Of a DNA stretch of 6,376 bases, positions 1 to 6,376 are shown one piece after another; within the stretch, counting starts at the first letter, position 1, and each line of letters begins with the position of its first letter. The position numbers and the translations under genes were made by a program. The DNA is from JAJPJX01 sp964568355 (lineage in GTDB: Bacteria > Acidobacteriota > Terriglobia > Bryobacterales > Bryobacteraceae), in the NCBI GenBank assembly GCA_964568355.1, contig CAZMRK010000466.1, positions 1 to 6,376 on the forward strand, given 5' to 3'. The notes under the pieces are model-generated. The model saw nothing but the letters and a program-made list of their open reading frames with translations. It made no database searches and was not told the DNA's origin.

Positions 1-3000
1 GACGCAGCCATCTCGAATATCGCCTGGCCGCTCACGGCGAGGACATCGAAACGCTCGCCGCTGGACTCCGTGAACAATCGGCCGTCACACCGCGACCCGC
101 CCTAGCGGAAGTGCGTCCGATATTCGTCTTCTCCGGTCAAGGCAGTCAGTGGCGGGGAATGGGCCGTGGTCTGCTCCAGCGCGTCCCCGTATTTGCCGAG
201 GCGCTGCGGGAAGTTGATGCGGCACTCGGCAGGTGGCTCGATTGGTCCGCATACGACACGCTGCGGAACGGCGATGTCGATCCTGGCGCGCCCGACAGAG
301 TACAGCCCCTGATCTTCGCCATGCAAGTCGCGCTGGCCAGACTATGGACGCACTCCGGCATCTCGCCCGCCGCCGTCATCGGCCACAGCCTGGGTGAGAT
401 CGCCGCTGCCGTGACCGCCGGAGCCCTGTCGTTGGACGATGCCGCAAAGATTATCGCTCTGCGCAGCCGGCTAACCGCGCAACTCTCCCGCGATGGCGGC
501 ATGTTGCTCGTGTCCGCTCGCAGCGAACAGATCGAACAGATCCTGTCGAGCCTGCCGGAAGGGGTGTGCCTGGCGGCCCGCAACAGCCATGCCAGCGTGG
601 TCCTTTCGGGAGATCGCGCGCGGATCACCGGCCTCGGAAAGCAATTGCGCGACACCGGCGTCTTCACCGATCTCGTCGGCATCGCCTTCGCTTCCCACAG
701 CCATCATGTGGAGCCGGTGCTCGCCGATCTCCGCGCCGGCCTCGAGGGGATCGTGTTTTCCCCGCCCCGTATTCCGATGCGGAGCACCGTTACGCTTAAC
801 GCGATCGCGGGTGGGGAAGGCCCCGAGTACTGGCAGGCGAACCTCCGTCAGCCGGTCCAATTTCACCAAGCCCTGCAAGCCGAAATCGCGCTCGGCCGCA
901 ACCTCGTGATCGAGGTCAGTCCCCACCCGGTCCTCCTGCAGTCGATCGAGCAGGACCTGGCGCACTCCGGCAAGCTCGACGAGGTACGTGTCCTGGCGTC
1001 CATGAACCGAACTCGCGGGGATGACGCCCTGGAGTTCTGGCAGGCCCTCGCTCAGGCGTATGCCGCCGGCGCCAACCTGGACTGGACCCGGATCTCCGGC
1101 CGCACCTATCCCGTGGTCCCTCTCCCGCCGACCGCGTTTGAGCGCCGATCCTACTGGATCGATGCGGCGCCTTCCCGAGGCGGTGTCGAAGCCAAACGAG
1201 GACTGCCCGGCAAACGCATCGAAAGCGCCGGAAGCGAAATCCTCTTTGAAGGCGACCTGTCGACGGATTCGGGCGATCTGGCCGCCACGGTTTTGGGAGC
1301 ACTCGCCGCGGTGGGCCTGGAAATCTTCCCGGACAGCGAATGTGCATTCCGGGAGCTGAGAGTATCGGCCGGGATCAATCGTTTCCCTGCCGGCGCTCGC
1401 GCCCAGACCATCGTCCGCAAGCATCTCGATGGACTCTCCGTATCGCTATCCGTCAAGACCGGTGACCAATGGGAGAAGATCGCGCGTGGTCGGCTGCTCA
1501 CGCACCCATTTGCGGAGAGCGCCACTGATCTGAACACCGAGACCATCCCGGCATGCGAACACTGGGACCGGGCGCGTTTGCGCCGGGCCTGCGTAAACAG
1601 CGGCATCTGTCTCGCCTCCGCGGAGAGAGTTTCGGCCGCCGAGATCGGCGCGGATTTCGCGCGCTTCGAACTCCAGCTTGCCCCCGACGATGACTGCGTA
1701 GCGCTGGCATGTGACCTCGCGCGCCTGGTGATGGGGGAACGGGCATGGGCCACGCCGGCAGGTCTGGAAGACCTCGCTCTCCGTGGCCGTCCTGGCGCCG
1801 GTCCCGCAACTCTGGAAGTTCGCCGCACCGCTGCTGCCTCGGTTCGCCTGGAGTTATCCGCGCGTGACGCCACTTGGGCGATACGCGCAGCGAAACTTGT
1901 ATTTCGACGGATATCCTCTCCGGCCCGCCCGGCGCTGGTAGCGGATATCGCCACCTCCCTGGGTACGCAGTTGCGCTGGCATCCGGCCCAGGCCCCTCGC
2001 ACCGGCCCCGACAACGAGCGCTCCACATGGCTCATCCAGGATGACGGCTCCACTCTCGTGCGTTCCCTTGTCGAGCGTCTGGAGAACTGCGGACGAACAG
2101 CCATGCGGGTTCCCGCGCAGGCCTCTCCGGAAGCCTGGCGATCGCATGCGCATGCAGCCGCCGGCGAAAGCAGGCGCGTCACCGTCGTGTTCACCGCGCC
2201 GCTCCACCCCGCCTCCGACGTGGCGTCGCCCAATTTTGCCGCCTCGCTTCTGGAAACGTTCCTGACGCTCGATGATGCCGGCCTGCTCGCCCGCCGTGGA
2301 TTTCATGTTCTGACGCGCGGCGCGCATGATCACAGCCCAATCCCTGAACAGGCGGGATTGTGGGGCCTCGGACGGGTCTGCTCGTTGGAGCGCCCGGAGC
2401 ATTGGGGCAAGCTCATCGATCTCTCCGCGGACGCACACGTCGGCTCACTCCTCGATTCTCTACTCTCGCAGGACGACGAAGATCAACTGCGGATCGGCCG
2501 TCGTTCGCGCGAGGTGCTGCGCCTGGAGCCGCTTCGCGAAGCTCCGTCAGATGGCTCGCGCGCCCTTGAGGGCCCCGTCCTGATCACCGGCGGCCTCGGA
2601 CACTTGGGTCGTCTGCTCGTCGAATGGTTGTACGTTCAAGGCGTCCGCCACGTAGTGCTCACTGGACGTCGCTCGCTCGAACAGCAACGTGAAGCCGTGG
2701 ATTGGCTAGAGCGAATCCGGCAGAAGGGCCAGGTGGATGTACATTCCCTCGACGCAGCCGACGAACAAGCCATGTGTGCGCTATTCGCTGCCTACCGCGA
2801 GCAAGGCACGCCAATCCGTACAGCCATCCACCTGGCGGGCGAAAGCGCCCCCGGGCCGCTCGAAACCTTAACCCGAGAAAGCTTCGAGCGAACCATACGT
2901 GGCAAGGTCGACGGCGCACGGGTGTTGATCGACTGCGCCCGCCGCGAAGCGCTCGACGCCGTGGTGCTGTTCTCATCGGCCGCCGCCACCTGGGGCTCGG

Positions 3001-3737
3001 CGCAGATGGGAGCTTACGCTCTGGCCAATGCGTCTCTGGACGCGCTCGCGGCAGCGCACAATCGCGACGGCCTGAGGGTGTGCAGCATCGCCTGGGGACG
3101 CTGGCCGCGTGGCGGACTGATGAGTGCGGAGCTTGAGACCGCTCTCGACAGCATCGGCCTGGAAGCGCTCGCGCCGAATGCCGCCTTTGCAGCCATGAGA
3201 TCCGCGCTAGCCGGCTCCCTCGCGACCCTGACGGTATCCAGCATGGACTGGACCCGGTTTCTCGATGTCTATGAAGCCCGCCGCACGCGCCCGCTGCTAT
3301 CGATGGTCTCTGCCGGCACCCTCGATTCCGGAGCCCCGGATACCTCGCTGTTGGATAGCATGCGCGGCTTGCCGCGCGGAGAAGCGATCGCGCGTGCCAA
3401 TCGCGAGGTTCTCACCAGCCTGGCTCACCTGCTCGGCCTGAGCCCCGACGCAATCAACCCGGACCGCGGCTTCCTCGACATGGGGCTCACCTCGTTGATG
3501 GCCGTCGAACTCGCAAAGGATCTCACACGGTTGGCAGGTCGGAAGCTTCCCGCGACGCTGGCCTTCGAATATCCGACGCCGCGTCAGCTCGCGGCTCACC
3601 TGATCGAGCAATTCCTGCCGGCAGAACCCGAAGATATACCCGCGGCATCCCCCATCGGCTTGGAAGAGTTCACCGATGACGAACTCGCGGCCAGACTCTC
3701 GGATGGAATCCAGACCCTGAAAGCACAAATGCAATGA
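1..3737 (+). CDS. Modular type I polyketide synthase, 5'-truncated: (KS)-AT-inactive DH-KR-ACP
   Basis: This is the C-terminal part of a cytoplasmic multidomain PKS that performs one chain extension and beta-keto reduction. The frame is open from the first full codon at position 3 to TGA at 3735-3737, about 1244 codons. The first residues (RSHLEYRLA) are a KS-AT linker, so the true start and the KS lie upstream. The GTG at 111 is an internal valine just before the AT, not a start. Domains in order are AT (about 111-1010), a dehydratase-like region without catalytic residues (about 1197-1916), KR with structural and catalytic halves (about 1959-3290), ACP (about 3369-3614) and a C-terminal docking tail. 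No enoylreductase or thioesterase is present, so the chain must pass to another protein. The downstream gene overlaps by four bases and begins with a docking segment and KS, which makes it the likely acceptor. I recognise the family with certainty but not the specific cluster. Confidence 0.96.
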   Translation, partial: RSHLEYRLAAHGEDIETLAAGLREQSAVTPRPALAEVRPIFVFSGQGSQWRGMGRGLLQRVPVFAEALREVDAALGRWLDWSAYDTLRNGDVDPGAPDRVQPLIFAMQVALARLWTHSGISPAAVIGHSLGEIAAAVTAGALSLDDAAKIIALRSRLTAQLSRDGGMLLVSARSEQIEQILSSLPEGVCLAARNSHASVVLSGDRARITGLGKQLRDTGVFTDLVGIAFASHSHHVEPVLADLRAGLEGIVFSPPRIPMRSTVTLNAIAGGEGPEYWQANLRQPVQFHQALQAEIALGRNLVIEVSPHPVLLQSIEQDLAHSGKLDEVRVLASMNRTRGDDALEFWQALAQAYAAGANLDWTRISGRTYPVVPLPPTAFERRSYWIDAAPSRGGVEAKRGLPGKRIESAGSEILFEGDLSTDSGDLAATVLGALAAVGLEIFPDSECAFRELRVSAGINRFPAGARAQTIVRKHLDGLSVSLSVKTGDQWEKIARGRLLTHPFAESATDLNTETIPACEHWDRARLRRACVNSGICLASAERVSAAEIGADFARFELQLAPDDDCVALACDLARLVMGERAWATPAGLEDLALRGRPGAGPATLEVRRTAAASVRLELSARDATWAIRAAKLVFRRISSPARPALVADIATSLGTQLRWHPAQAPRTGPDNERSTWLIQDDGSTLVRSLVERLENCGRTAMRVPAQASPEAWRSHAHAAAGESRRVTVVFTAPLHPASDVASPNFAASLLETFLTLDDAGLLARRGFHVLTRGAHDHSPIPEQAGLWGLGRVCSLERPEHWGKLIDLSADAHVGSLLDSLLSQDDEDQLRIGRRSREVLRLEPLREAPSDGSRALEGPVLITGGLGHLGRLLVEWLYVQGVRHVVLTGRRSLEQQREAVDWLERIRQKGQVDVHSLDAADEQAMCALFAAYREQGTPIRTAIHLAGESAPGPLETLTRESFERTIRGKVDGARVLIDCARREALDAVVLFSSAAATWGSAQMGAYALANASLDALAAAHNRDGLRVCSIAWGRWPRGGLMSAELETALDSIGLEALAPNAAFAAMRSALAGSLATLTVSSMDWTRFLDVYEARRTRPLLSMVSAGTLDSGAPDTSLLDSMRGLPRGEAIARANREVLTSLAHLLGLSPDAINPDRGFLDMGLTSLMAVELAKDLTRLAGRKLPATLAFEYPTPRQLAAHLIEQFLPAEPEDIPAASPIGLEEFTDDELAARLSDGIQTLKAQMQ
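3..110 (+). other. End of KS-AT linker (domain of first PKS)
   Basis: The in-frame translation upstream of the AT reads RSHLEYRLAAHGEDIETLA, matching the arginine-serine-histidine and tyrosine-arginine-leucine pattern that ends KS-AT linkers in cis-AT PKSs. It continues without a stop into the AT. This is the main evidence that the gene is truncated by the window edge and does not start at 111. Confidence 0.85.
111..1010 (+). other. Acyltransferase domain, first PKS (FASH specificity motif)
   Basis: This domain loads the extender unit from an acyl-CoA onto the ACP. It opens with FVFSGQGSQW, has the nucleophile Ser in GHSLG (codon 387-389) and the catalytic His at the end of FASH (codon 696-698), 103 residues later, and finishes with the SPHPVLL motif near 918-938. 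All catalytic elements are present. The specificity motif FASH resembles YASH, which is associated with methylmalonyl-CoA, and differs from the malonyl motif HAFH. The nucleophile elbow has Leu after Ser, whereas many methylmalonyl ATs have Gln. A methylmalonyl or other alpha-substituted extender is likely but not certain. Confidence 0.93.
1011..1196 (+). other. Post-AT linker, first PKS
   Basis: The segment contains the usual post-AT sequence: FWQALAQAYAAGANLDW, then YPVVPLPPTAFERRSYW. The aromatic, proline-rich stretch ending in R-x-x-Y-W packs back on the KS-AT didomain in known modular PKS structures. It marks the AT boundary and shows that the following region sits where a DH normally begins. 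Confidence 0.85.
1197..1916 (+). other. Degenerate dehydratase-like domain, probably inactive
   Basis: About 240 residues separate the post-AT linker from the KR, the place and nearly the length of a PKS dehydratase. Remnants of the double hotdog fold can be read: EILFEGDLS near 1236-1262 matches the first DH strand, ARGRLLTH the end of the first hotdog, and LEDLALRGRPG plus the closing KLVFRRIS the second hotdog. The stretch that should follow the first strand, with the catalytic HxxxGxxxxP motif, is missing, apparently by an internal deletion of roughly 15-20 residues. The second-half motif HPALLDA is replaced by VALACDLA; an Asp (codon 1713-1715) may be retained, but the His and Pro are lost. 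I infer a non-catalytic relic kept as a structural spacer. It could instead be an unrelated KR-side extension, but the residual DH-like strands argue against that. Confidence 0.7.
1959..3290 (+). other. Ketoreductase, A-type (A1-like), structural plus catalytic subdomains
   Basis: This domain reduces the beta-keto thioester to a hydroxyl with NADPH. The structural half begins at LGTQLRW (1959) and includes LWGLGRVCSLE, typical of KR structural subdomains. The catalytic half has the nucleotide-binding TGGLGHLG (2586-2609) and the tetrad Lys (2904-2906, GKVDGA), Ser (2976-2978, FSSAAA), Tyr (3015-3017) and Asn (3027-3029, YALAN). The B-type LDD loop is absent; the sequence there is AGESAPGPLE. 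Trp lies eight residues before the Tyr, the A-type hallmark, and the residue three before Tyr is Met, not the His of A2 types. This predicts an L-configured hydroxyl without epimerisation. The domain appears fully active. Confidence 0.92.
3369..3614 (+). other. Acyl carrier protein domain
   Basis: This domain carries the growing chain on phosphopantetheine. The motif FLDMGLTSLMAVEL contains the attachment Ser (codon 3492-3494) in the G-x-x-S-L context usual for PKS carrier proteins. It is followed by LPATLAFEYPTPRQLAAHL, the conserved third and fourth helix region. Helix I is in REVLTSLAHLLGL. It is the only carrier domain in the window. Confidence 0.95.
3615..3734 (+). other. C-terminal docking tail of first PKS
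   Basis: After the ACP come about 40 residues: a proline- and alanine-rich acidic spacer, then GLEEFTDDELAARLSDGI and a short basic end. An acidic helix of this type (E-E-x-s-D-D-E-L-x-x-x-L) is common at the ends of modular PKS proteins and engages the N-terminal coiled coil of the next subunit. The assignment rests on position and pattern. Confidence 0.65.
3719..3737 (+). promoter_or_regulatory. ATGA stop-start overlap with weak ribosome binding site
   Basis: The TGA stop of the first PKS gene (3735-3737) shares ATGA with the ATG of the second (3734-3736). The only purine-rich element ahead is GAAAG at 3719-3723, about ten bases before the ATG, a weak Shine-Dalgarno. The arrangement suggests translational coupling, which would help keep the two partner subunits in balance, and places both genes on one transcript. 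Confidence 0.75.
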
Positions 3738-3829
3738 ATAGCGCAAATTCTCGCAATCTGATGGAGCAGGCGGTGTGCGCCGTCGAACAGGCGAACGCGC
3801 GGATCCGCGAACTGGAACAGCAGGCCTCG
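3734..3829 (+). other. N-terminal coiled-coil docking segment of second PKS
   Basis: Residues 1-32 precede the KS. After a short polar leader, residues 9-30 (LMEQAVCAVEQANARIREL and on) have hydrophobic positions spaced as in a short amphipathic coiled coil. Segments like this before a KS form dimeric docking sites for the upstream ACP protein. Together with the upstream tail it predicts direct hand-over between the two proteins. Confidence 0.7.
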
Positions 3830-6376
3830 GAGCCAATCGCCATTGTCGGCATCGGCTGCCGGTTCCCCGGGGACTGCGACACGCCGGAAACATATTTCGC
3901 CCGGCTGTGCGCCGGCATGGACGCGGTTCGCGAGGTGCCGGCGGATCGCTGGTCCCTTTCGGACTGGTGGGATGCCGACCCCGACTCCCCAGGGCGCATG
4001 TACAGCCGCTTCGGCGCTTTCCTCTCGGACGTGGACCGCTTCGATGCCGCATTCTTCGGCGTGACCCCGCGGGAAGCGGCGCGCATGGATCCGCAGCACC
4101 GCATGCTCCTGGAATCCACCTGGCATGCGATGGAAGCCGCCAACCTCCGTGCGGAAACACTCCGCGGAAAGCTGGTGGGCGTGTTCGTGGGCATTACCGG
4201 CAACGACTACGGCGAGCTTCTGGACCGCCGCGGTCCGGAGGAGGTCGACGCCTATTACCTCACCGGCAACTCGCTGAATTTTGCGGCCGGCCGTCTTGCT
4301 TATGTCTTCGGATTTCAGGGGCCGGCCATGGCCATCGACACCGCGTGCTCTTCCAGCCTGGTGGCGGTTCATTTGGCCGTCCAGAGCCTGCGCGCCAGGG
4401 AGTCTGAGGTGGCGATCGCCGCCGGCGTCAATGCCATTCTGTCGCCCAAGGGCCATCTGATGACCAGCAAAGCTCGCATGCTTTCTCCCACCGGCCGCTG
4501 CCGCACCTTCGACGCCGATGCTGACGGCATCGTGCGGGGTGAGGGCTGCGGCGCCATCGTTCTGAAGCGTCTTTCCGACGCGCAGCGCGACGGAGATCCC
4601 GTAGTGGCGCTCATTCTCGGAACGGCCACCGGCCAGGACGGTGCCAGCGCCGGCTTAACGGTCCCGAACAAGACCGCGCAGGAGTCGGTGATTCGTGCCG
4701 CCCTGGCCAACGCGCGCGTGGACGCAAAGTCAATCGACTACGTCGAATGTCATGGAACCGGCACCCCGCTGGGCGACCCGATCGAAGTGCGCGCGCTCGC
4801 CTCCGTCCTGTGCGCCGGACGCGATCCTTCACACCCGCTCTGGATCGGCTCGGTGAAAACCAACGTGGGCCATCTTGAGTCCGCCTCAGGCATTGCCGGT
4901 CTGATCAAAGCCGCCCTCGCCGTGGAACATGGTCAGTTGCCCGCCCATCTGCATCTGCGGCAGCCGACTCCGCACATCGACTGGGCGGACTTGCCTCTTT
5001 CGATCCCCCGCGAAACCGTATCTTGGCCCGCCGGGCAGGGGCCGCGGCTGGCGGGAGTCAGCTCATTCGGCGCAAGCGGCACGAATGCGCACGTCATTCT
5101 CAGCCAGGCGCCCGCGGCAGCCTCGCGCACTCAAGCTCCGGAAGCCGGGAGTGACGAGGAATACCGGCTGCTGCTTCTGTCTGCCAAGAGTGAGCGATCG
5201 CTCGCGGCCTTTGCGGAGAGCTGCCGCCGCGAACTCGATGCCGGCAACTCGCTCGCCTCTCTTTCGGATGCATTGCTTTCTTCGAGAACCCGCCATCCTG
5301 ACCGGACCGTCGTGATTGCGCGCTCATCCGCCGAAGCTGCCGATAAGCTGCGCGATCGAGACAGCGGAGCAATCGGCATTTACAACGGTCACGTCACCGG
5401 CCGCACCTCACCGCGCATCGCCGGGCTATTCACCGGCCAAGGTGCGATCTACGCCGGCATGGGACGCGGGATCTTCGACAGCGAACCAGCCTTCCGCCGC
5501 GCTTTTGTGGAATGCGAGGAGACGCTGCGGCCCCTGCTCGGCTGGTCCACCGTCGAGGCGCTGCACACCGCATCGGACGCAGATCTGGTCGCGACGGAAC
5601 GGGCACAGCCCCTGCTATTCGCTCTCCAGTACGCGCTGATCTCCACCTGGAAGCACTACGGCGTCGATCTGGGTGTGGTTTTGGGACACAGCGCGGGTGA
5701 GATCGCAGCCGCCTACGCCGCCGGCATCGTTTCATTGGAGGACGCCTGCCGCTGGGTCGCTGCGCGGGCGCGCCTCATGCAGGAATCCAGTTCGGGAGGC
5801 GCGATGCTGGCAGTTCGCGCTCCGGAAGCGACCGTGCGCGACCTGGCTGCGCGAGTCGGCCGCTGTGAGCTGGCCGTGGTGAATGGCCGGTCCAGGTCCG
5901 TGCTGGCTGGCGATGCGGAAGCCATCGCGGTGGCGGAAACCCACCTCGCCGAAAAAAAGATCGAGAATCGCCGCCTCAGAGTCTCCCACGCCTTCCATTC
6001 CAGCCACATGGACGCCGCACTCCCCGAACTCGGGCGCGTGCTGCGCGGCCTTCACTTTCACGCTCCGAAAATCCCCATGATCTCCGCCGTCACGGGTGAG
6101 CTTCTCGACGAAGCCGCTGCCCTCAAGCCGGAGTTCTGGACGGCTCAGGTCCGAAAGCCGGTGCGCTTCGGCGCCGCGGCGGAACGGCTCGCCAGCATGG
6201 ACCTGCGCCACGCCATCGAGTTCGGTCCGCAGCCCCAGTTACTGGAGATCCTCGCGGAGGAGTATCCCGGCCATTTCGTGCTGATTCCCTCGCTGCGGCG
6301 TGGGCTCCCCGACCGCTTCGTGCAATTGTGCGCCGCCGGCGCCTTGCTTGCCGACGGCGTCGAGTTCCAGCCGCCC
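3734..6376 (+). CDS. Modular type I polyketide synthase, 3'-truncated: docking-KS-AT-(continues)
   Basis: This is the N-terminal part of the next PKS protein. I translated the frame from ATG 3734 to 6376 and found no stop in 881 codons, so the gene continues past the window. Residues 1-32 form a short polar segment and a probable coiled coil (docking). Residues 33-456 are a ketosynthase with Cys205 in DTACSSSL, His340 in HGTGT and His380 in KTNVGHLE, so the catalytic triad is complete. Residues 457-560 are the KS-AT linker. Residues 561-856 are an acyltransferase with the GQG motif near 569, Ser653 in GHSAG and His755 in HAFH. The last 25 residues begin the post-AT linker. The start is set by the ATGA overlap with the upstream stop, which suggests translational coupling; the next in-frame ATG (3761) would remove part of the coiled coil. 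HAFH points to malonyl-CoA. Reductive domains, if any, lie beyond the window. Confidence 0.96.
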   Translation, partial: MNSANSRNLMEQAVCAVEQANARIRELEQQASEPIAIVGIGCRFPGDCDTPETYFARLCAGMDAVREVPADRWSLSDWWDADPDSPGRMYSRFGAFLSDVDRFDAAFFGVTPREAARMDPQHRMLLESTWHAMEAANLRAETLRGKLVGVFVGITGNDYGELLDRRGPEEVDAYYLTGNSLNFAAGRLAYVFGFQGPAMAIDTACSSSLVAVHLAVQSLRARESEVAIAAGVNAILSPKGHLMTSKARMLSPTGRCRTFDADADGIVRGEGCGAIVLKRLSDAQRDGDPVVALILGTATGQDGASAGLTVPNKTAQESVIRAALANARVDAKSIDYVECHGTGTPLGDPIEVRALASVLCAGRDPSHPLWIGSVKTNVGHLESASGIAGLIKAALAVEHGQLPAHLHLRQPTPHIDWADLPLSIPRETVSWPAGQGPRLAGVSSFGASGTNAHVILSQAPAAASRTQAPEAGSDEEYRLLLLSAKSERSLAAFAESCRRELDAGNSLASLSDALLSSRTRHPDRTVVIARSSAEAADKLRDRDSGAIGIYNGHVTGRTSPRIAGLFTGQGAIYAGMGRGIFDSEPAFRRAFVECEETLRPLLGWSTVEALHTASDADLVATERAQPLLFALQYALISTWKHYGVDLGVVLGHSAGEIAAAYAAGIVSLEDACRWVAARARLMQESSSGGAMLAVRAPEATVRDLAARVGRCELAVVNGRSRSVLAGDAEAIAVAETHLAEKKIENRRLRVSHAFHSSHMDAALPELGRVLRGLHFHAPKIPMISAVTGELLDEAAALKPEFWTAQVRKPVRFGAAAERLASMDLRHAIEFGPQPQLLEILAEEYPGHFVLIPSLRRGLPDRFVQLCAAGALLADGVEFQPP
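3830..5101 (+). other. Ketosynthase domain, second PKS
   Basis: This domain takes the chain from the upstream ACP and condenses it with the extender on its own ACP. It runs from EPIAIVGIGCRFPG (residue 33) to SSFGASGTNAHVIL (residue 456). The active-site Cys is residue 205 in DTACSSSL (codon 4346-4348), with His340 in HGTGT and His380 in KTNVGHLE. The active Cys is not replaced by Gln or Ser, so this is an extending KS, not a loading KSQ. The residue before the first catalytic His is Cys (VECHGTGT) where Ala is commonest. MDPQHRMLLE and the RGEGCGAIVLKRL stretch are typical of the family. Confidence 0.97.
5102..5413 (+). other. KS-AT linker, second PKS
   Basis: A low-complexity Ala/Pro stretch is followed by YRLLLLSAKSERSLAAFAES and a region that ends just before the AT. 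The LLLSAKSE motif is the standard start of the KS-AT adaptor fold in cis-AT PKSs. The frame is continuous. Confidence 0.8.
5414..6300 (+). other. Acyltransferase domain, second PKS (HAFH, malonyl type)
   Basis: The domain begins RIAGLFTGQG (GQG near residue 569), has the nucleophile Ser653 in GHSAGE (codon 5690-5692) and catalytic His755 at the end of SHAFHS (codon 5996-5998), and ends around EFGPQPQLLEIL. HAFH is the classical malonyl-CoA motif, so the second module most likely adds an unsubstituted two-carbon unit. The common GQGSQ is GQGAI here, and the closing GPHP motif has Gln for His; both are outside the catalytic Ser-His pair. Confidence 0.94.
6301..6376 (+). other. Start of post-AT linker, second PKS (cut by window end)
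   Basis: The last 25 codons read on from the AT as a helix (FVQLCAAGALLADGV) followed by EFQPP, the counterpart of the GxxLDW segment after the first AT. No stop is reached, so the downstream domains of this module are not visible. Confidence 0.7.

Noticed and set aside
111..119. GTG at 111 as the start of the first gene
   Set aside because: The frame stays open upstream to the window edge and encodes KS-AT linker sequence, and no Shine-Dalgarno precedes the GTG. It is an internal Val codon.
1197..1916. A functional dehydratase in the first module
   Set aside because: Neither the HxxxGxxxxP motif nor an intact HPALLDA motif is present in the translation.
1151..2233. Long minus-strand open frames (also 471-1424, 3297-4160 and 3596-4456)
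   Set aside because: They lie wholly opposite clear PKS domains, are arginine-, serine- or alanine-rich with no recognisable motif, and are expected by chance in GC-rich coding DNA.
3715..3760. A promoter or terminator between the two genes
   Set aside because: The genes overlap by four bases and I see no hairpin with a T-run or promoter-like hexamers there.
3775..4407. Plus-strand open frame of about 210 codons over the KS
   Set aside because: It is in another frame from the KS, which is unmistakable from 3830 to 5101, and its product is arginine/glycine-rich and family-less.
3734..6376. A frameshift or pseudogene in the second PKS, since it ends without a stop
   Set aside because: The hand translation is continuous with all KS and AT motifs in frame; it is simply cut by the window end.

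Overview
The window is an internal piece of a modular type I polyketide synthase (PKS) gene cluster. Essentially every base is coding on the + strand. The DNA is visibly GC-rich but not as extreme as typical Streptomyces. The KS sequence style, the short helical docking tails and the ATGA gene overlap suit a high-GC Gram-negative lineage such as Acidobacteriota, Myxococcota or Proteobacteria. That is an impression; no marker here fixes the taxon.

Two genes are present, both cut by the window edges. The first is open from position 3 and ends with TGA at 3735-3737. It begins inside the KS-AT linker, so its ketosynthase lies upstream. It then carries an acyltransferase (AT), a degenerate dehydratase-like region without catalytic residues, a complete ketoreductase (KR), an acyl carrier protein (ACP) and a short C-terminal docking tail. 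The second starts at ATG 3734, sharing four bases (ATGA) with the first gene's stop, and stays open for 881 codons to the window end. It carries an N-terminal coiled-coil docking segment, a ketosynthase (KS), a KS-AT linker, a second AT and the start of the post-AT linker.

By standard cis-AT PKS logic, the first module extends the chain, reduces the beta-keto group to a hydroxyl with an A-type KR, and hands it from its ACP to the KS of the second protein through the paired docking ends. Because the dehydratase looks dead, the first module should stop at the hydroxyl. The two ATs differ at the specificity motif: FASH in the first, a methylmalonyl-like variant, and HAFH in the second, the malonyl type. 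Successive units may therefore differ in alpha-substitution. The final product cannot be inferred from this fragment.

No RNA genes, mobile elements, CRISPR arrays, terminators or non-coding gaps were seen. The most notable feature is the eroded dehydratase. Nothing here clearly supports a wholly new system.
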